Of a DNA stretch of 14,904 nt, positions 12,053-14,904 are shown piece by piece. The stretch spans positions 1 to 14,904 of the forward strand of contig JAICPP010000057.1 in the NCBI GenBank assembly GCA_025929805.1, written 5' to 3'. The translations under genes and the position numbers were made by a program. The notes beneath the pieces were generated by a model that was not told the DNA's origin, did not search any database, and saw nothing but the letters and a program-made list of their open reading frames with translations. The DNA comes from Gemmatimonadales bacterium (GTDB taxonomy: Bacteria; Gemmatimonadota; Gemmatimonadetes; Gemmatimonadales; GWC2-71-9). Each line of letters starts with the position of its first letter. Position 1 is the first letter of the stretch.

Positions 12053-14904
12053 TGTACGTCCACCTCCACGTCCACTCCCATTTTTCATTCGGACTCGGCG
12101 TCTCCAGCCCGGATGCGCTCGCCGAAGCAGCTGCCCGGCGGGGCTTTCGGGCGCTGGCGTGCACCGACACCAACGGAGTCTATGGCGCCATCGATTTCCA
12201 ACGCGCCTGTGCATCCGTGGGAGTCCGTCCGATACTCGGCGCCCACCTGGTGGCTGATGGCCATGAAACGGTCGCACTGGCTGTCGATGAGCGAGGCTGG
12301 GGAGCGCTCTGTCGCGCAATCACACGAATCCACTGGCAGGATCGATCCAGCGTAGCCCGGGTAGGTGGGCCGGGGGAGGAGGGCGCGCAAGGGGTAGAGC
12401 GGCTGGGTTGTCAGGCGCGACCCGACGGAACCGGCAGACTCACCCGGGCGGAGCGGCACGAAAAGGCTCTGGAGGCATTGGCAACCGACCGCGTAGGTTT
12501 AATCTTGATTTCCCGCGACATCGACTTCCTTGCAGAGCTGCTGTGGCTCAGCGGCCCGGACAACCTTTACGCGGAGCTGCGACCCGGCAGAGGACGCCAT
12601 GCCGTCCTGGCTGCCGCTCGGCGACTCGGCATACCTGTCGTAGCGACCAATGGAGTAGTCGCCGCGCATGGGGAGGAGTGGAGCCGTCATCGGCTGCTCC
12701 GGGCCATCGCGCTCAACACCACGTTGTCAGCCCTTCCCGCCAACGAGGTATGGCCGCCGCAGGCCTGGCTCTGTGACGGCGCCGACCTCGCCCGCCACTT
12801 TCCCGATTGTTCCGAAGCCGTACGTGCAGCCGGCGAGATCGCTGAACGGTGTACCTACACCATTCCGATCGGGCAGCGCACGGTTCCTCCCCGCGTTGCC
12901 GAAACGGCGGGAGACTTCGACCAGCTACGGCAGCTGACGCTGGAAGGGGCCCGCTGGCGCTACTCGGTCATGACTTCCGAGCTGCAGGAACGGCTGGACC
13001 TGGAGCTCGGCGTCATCGCGAAGAAGGGATTTGCCGATTACTTCCTGGTGGTGCGGGACATCGTCCAGCATGGACCCACCCATTGTGGCCGAGGGTCGGT
13101 GGCCAACTCGGTGGTGAGCTACTGTCTCGGCATCACTCACGTGGACCCGATCAGCTCCAAACTGGTGTTCGAGCGCTTCCTCAACCTGGAGCGTCGTGAT
13201 CCACCCGACATCGATCTCGACTTTCCCTGGGATGAGCGGGACCAGGTGTTGGAGTACGTCTTCCGGCAGTATCCCCGGCTGCACTCCGCCATGGTGGCCA
13301 ACCATAACTGTTTTCAGCCGCGGGGCGCCCTGCGTGAGGTTGCCAAGGTGCATGGAAGACCTGCCGCAGAGATTCGGGAAGTGACCCGCCGCATTCCGTT
13401 CTTCGAGGATGGCCAACGCCGGCTGCCGGAACTGGTGGCTACTCACCCGAACTTTCAGGGTCTGAACCTGGCAGGTCAGTGGCAGGAGCTCGCCCGTACC
13501 GCCGAGGAGCTGGTTGGAATTCCGCGTCACTTATCAGTGCATGCCGGGGGCGTAGTCATCACGCCGACTCCCCTGACTGACTACGTACCGGTGGAGCGCG
13601 CCGCGAAGACACTGAACTGCAGCCCCGATCTGCCAGTCCCGGTTATTCAGTTCGAGAAGGATGGAACCGAGGACGCGGGACTGGTGAAGATCGATTTGCT
13701 CGGCAACCGCTCGCTCGCCGTGATCCGAGATGCGATCGAGGCGGTCCATGGTCACACCAATCACCGCATCGACTACACCTCGTCCACTGCCAGCGACGAC
13801 GTGGGAGCCAAGGCGCTGTTTCGGACCGGACAGACGATGGGGGTCTTTTATACCGAATCTCCGGCATCCCGGCTTCTGTGCGCCAAGAGCCAGGCAGATA
13901 CTTTTGAGCTGCTGGTCCTCAATACCAGCATGATCCGGCCTGCCTCGAACAAGTACATCCAGCTCTATCTGGAGCGGCTGCGCAACCACGCGCCGTACGA
14001 GCCGCTCGATCCCTCGCTGCAGGACACCCTGGCTGATTCGTTTGGAATCATGGTATACCAGGAAGATGTGGTGAATGTCTGCACCACGTTTGCCGGGATG
14101 TCCCCCGCCACCGGAGACGGTCTTCGCAAGGCGCTATCCAAGAAACGTCCGGCCAAGCACCTCGGGGCCTATGCCGAAGAGTTTTTCAATGGTGCAACGC
14201 AACTGGGTCGTGATCCCGATGCGGCGAAGCGAGTATGGGACATGATCATGTCCTTTGCCGGATATAGCTTCTGCAAGGGACATTCGTGCTCATACATCCA
14301 GATCGCGCAACACTCCTGCGCGCTCCGAGCCAATCATCCGGCAGAGTTCATGGCTGCGGTGTTGTCGAATGGCGGAGGTTACTACCAGCCTTTTGCCTAC
14401 GTGGCGGAAGCCATGCGCATGGGGCTCCAGGTGCTTCCACCCGACATCAATGCCAGCGATTTCCGCTGCATCGGCCGGGGGCGGGAGATCCGGATCGGCC
14501 TCCAGTTCGTCAAGGGACTGTCGTCCGATGCGGTGGAGCGGGTGTTCGCTGCTCGACAGGCGGAACGCCCCTTCACCAGTATCTTCGATCTTCGTGCACG
14601 CACCGGGATCACGCCTTCCGACCTGCGTATCCTCATCAAGGTCGGCGCGCTCGACTCCATCGCGCAGGGATGGACCCGGCCAATGATGCTGTGGTTAGTA
14701 GACTCGGCGGGGAAGCAAGAAAGCTGGGAAGCGGGGAAGCAAGAGCACACCAGCGTTGATCAAGGAGTCGACTTCCCCGCCTCCCCGCTTCCCCGCTTCC
14801 CTGTTGACTGGTTCGACGATCTCCCCCCCGCAGTCCCGGTGCTGAAGGAGTATTCTGCGGAACGCCGGCGGCGGGAGGAATACGCCACATTGGGATTTCT
14901 CACC
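12052..14904 (+). CDS. dnaE2: Error-prone DNA polymerase III alpha subunit, DnaE2-type (3' truncated)
   Basis: The frame is open from ATG 12052 to the right edge, 951 residues without a stop. Residues 1-65 begin a PHP domain ('HLHVHSHFSFG', 'CTDTNGVYGAIDF'), with the usual TDH histidine replaced by Thr, as is common in DnaE2. The polymerase core has 'KKGFADYFLVVRDIV', 'GRGSVANSVVSYCLGIT' and the acids P-D386-I-D388-L-D390-F; D388 and D390 match E. coli D401 and D403. D548 in 'LVKIDLLGNRSL' matches D555, so the enzyme should be active. 'HAGGVVITPTPL' and 'AGYSFCKGHSCSYIQIAQ' are further family blocks. Residues about 886-917 are a repeat-encoded insertion in the linker before 'YATLGFLT'. It would extend nascent DNA past lesions with the ImuB-like protein. 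The start abuts a repeat arm and has no close Shine-Dalgarno. Confidence 0.88.
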   Translation, partial: MYVHLHVHSHFSFGLGVSSPDALAEAAARRGFRALACTDTNGVYGAIDFQRACASVGVRPILGAHLVADGHETVALAVDERGWGALCRAITRIHWQDRSSVARVGGPGEEGAQGVERLGCQARPDGTGRLTRAERHEKALEALATDRVGLILISRDIDFLAELLWLSGPDNLYAELRPGRGRHAVLAAARRLGIPVVATNGVVAAHGEEWSRHRLLRAIALNTTLSALPANEVWPPQAWLCDGADLARHFPDCSEAVRAAGEIAERCTYTIPIGQRTVPPRVAETAGDFDQLRQLTLEGARWRYSVMTSELQERLDLELGVIAKKGFADYFLVVRDIVQHGPTHCGRGSVANSVVSYCLGITHVDPISSKLVFERFLNLERRDPPDIDLDFPWDERDQVLEYVFRQYPRLHSAMVANHNCFQPRGALREVAKVHGRPAAEIREVTRRIPFFEDGQRRLPELVATHPNFQGLNLAGQWQELARTAEELVGIPRHLSVHAGGVVITPTPLTDYVPVERAAKTLNCSPDLPVPVIQFEKDGTEDAGLVKIDLLGNRSLAVIRDAIEAVHGHTNHRIDYTSSTASDDVGAKALFRTGQTMGVFYTESPASRLLCAKSQADTFELLVLNTSMIRPASNKYIQLYLERLRNHAPYEPLDPSLQDTLADSFGIMVYQEDVVNVCTTFAGMSPATGDGLRKALSKKRPAKHLGAYAEEFFNGATQLGRDPDAAKRVWDMIMSFAGYSFCKGHSCSYIQIAQHSCALRANHPAEFMAAVLSNGGGYYQPFAYVAEAMRMGLQVLPPDINASDFRCIGRGREIRIGLQFVKGLSSDAVERVFAARQAERPFTSIFDLRARTGITPSDLRILIKVGALDSIAQGWTRPMMLWLVDSAGKQESWEAGKQEHTSVDQGVDFPASPLPRFPVDWFDDLPPAVPVLKEYSAERRRREEYATLGFLT
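14707..14801. repeat. In-frame inverted-repeat element (GCTTCCCC word) inside dnaE2
   Basis: GGGAAGCGGGGAAGC (14726-14740) and GCTTCCCCGCTTCCC (14787-14801) are perfect 15-bp complements; GGCGGGGAAG (14707-14716) also pairs with CTTCCCCGCC (14772-14781). Bases 14771-14800 are identical to 7135-7164 in the radical SAM gene. It encodes a Gly/Lys/Gln/Glu-rich peptide and then 'PASPLPRFP', without a stop, in a variable linker of the polymerase. Confidence 0.82.

Noticed and set aside
11988..12257. An 89-codon frame starting between the hydrolase and dnaE2, using the AGGAGG at 12001
   Set aside because: No start codon lies at usable distance after that AGGAGG, and the frame runs through the PHP domain of dnaE2 out of phase.
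698..14801. The repeats as a CRISPR array or insertion sequence
   Set aside because: The units are scattered inverted pairs with different words, not evenly spaced direct repeats, and no cas gene or transposase is present.

Overview
The window is GC-rich, gene-dense bacterial chromosome. Several proteins (the 170-residue protein at 837, the DinB-fold and DUF983 proteins, the jelly-roll/OmpA protein) resemble what is seen in Gemmatimonadota and similar uncultured soil or sediment phyla. That placement is an inference from protein style; no rRNA or marker gene is present to confirm it.

Layout. 1-1.35 kb: the end of a GreA/GreB-type gene, translationally coupled to a GroES-like gene, then a hypothetical protein whose end overlaps a convergent DCC-family (DUF393) gene. 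1.8-5.6 kb, envelope and lipid section: a lipoprotein, a strong hairpin between convergent genes, an OmpA-family protein, a monoglyceride-lipase-like hydrolase and a DUF983 membrane protein. 5.7-6.8 kb: a DinB-fold protein and a second lipoprotein. 6.8-14.9 kb, DNA-repair section: a good promoter, a 54-residue zinc-ribbon microprotein resembling the tail of B12-dependent ribonucleotide reductase, a radical SAM protein, a Y-family polymerase homologue with a dead active site (ImuB-like), an antisense-overlapping quinone oxidoreductase, 3-methyladenine DNA glycosylase I (tag), an alpha/beta hydrolase and a DnaE2-type polymerase that runs off the right edge. The dead Y-family protein keeps a beta-clamp-binding motif and lies near DnaE2, which suggests an ImuB-DnaE2 mutasome for translesion synthesis. 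No imuA or lexA is in the window.

The most unusual signal is a set of self-complementary elements. Each has two arms built from a 7-9 base word repeated in tandem, the second arm being the inverted copy. Words seen are GGCGACT, GCTTCCCC, CGTTCCCT, TACCGCCG, TTCACTG and CACAGAGG. Some sit between genes, often touching a start or stop codon. Four sit inside open reading frames and stay open: two in the radical SAM gene, one in the Y-family gene and one in dnaE2. A 30-base arm is identical in the radical SAM and dnaE2 genes, 7.6 kb apart, and is read in two different frames. These look like protein-tolerated, mobile or copied palindromic repeats, comparable in style to cyanobacterial STRR heptamers and Rickettsia palindromic elements but different in sequence.
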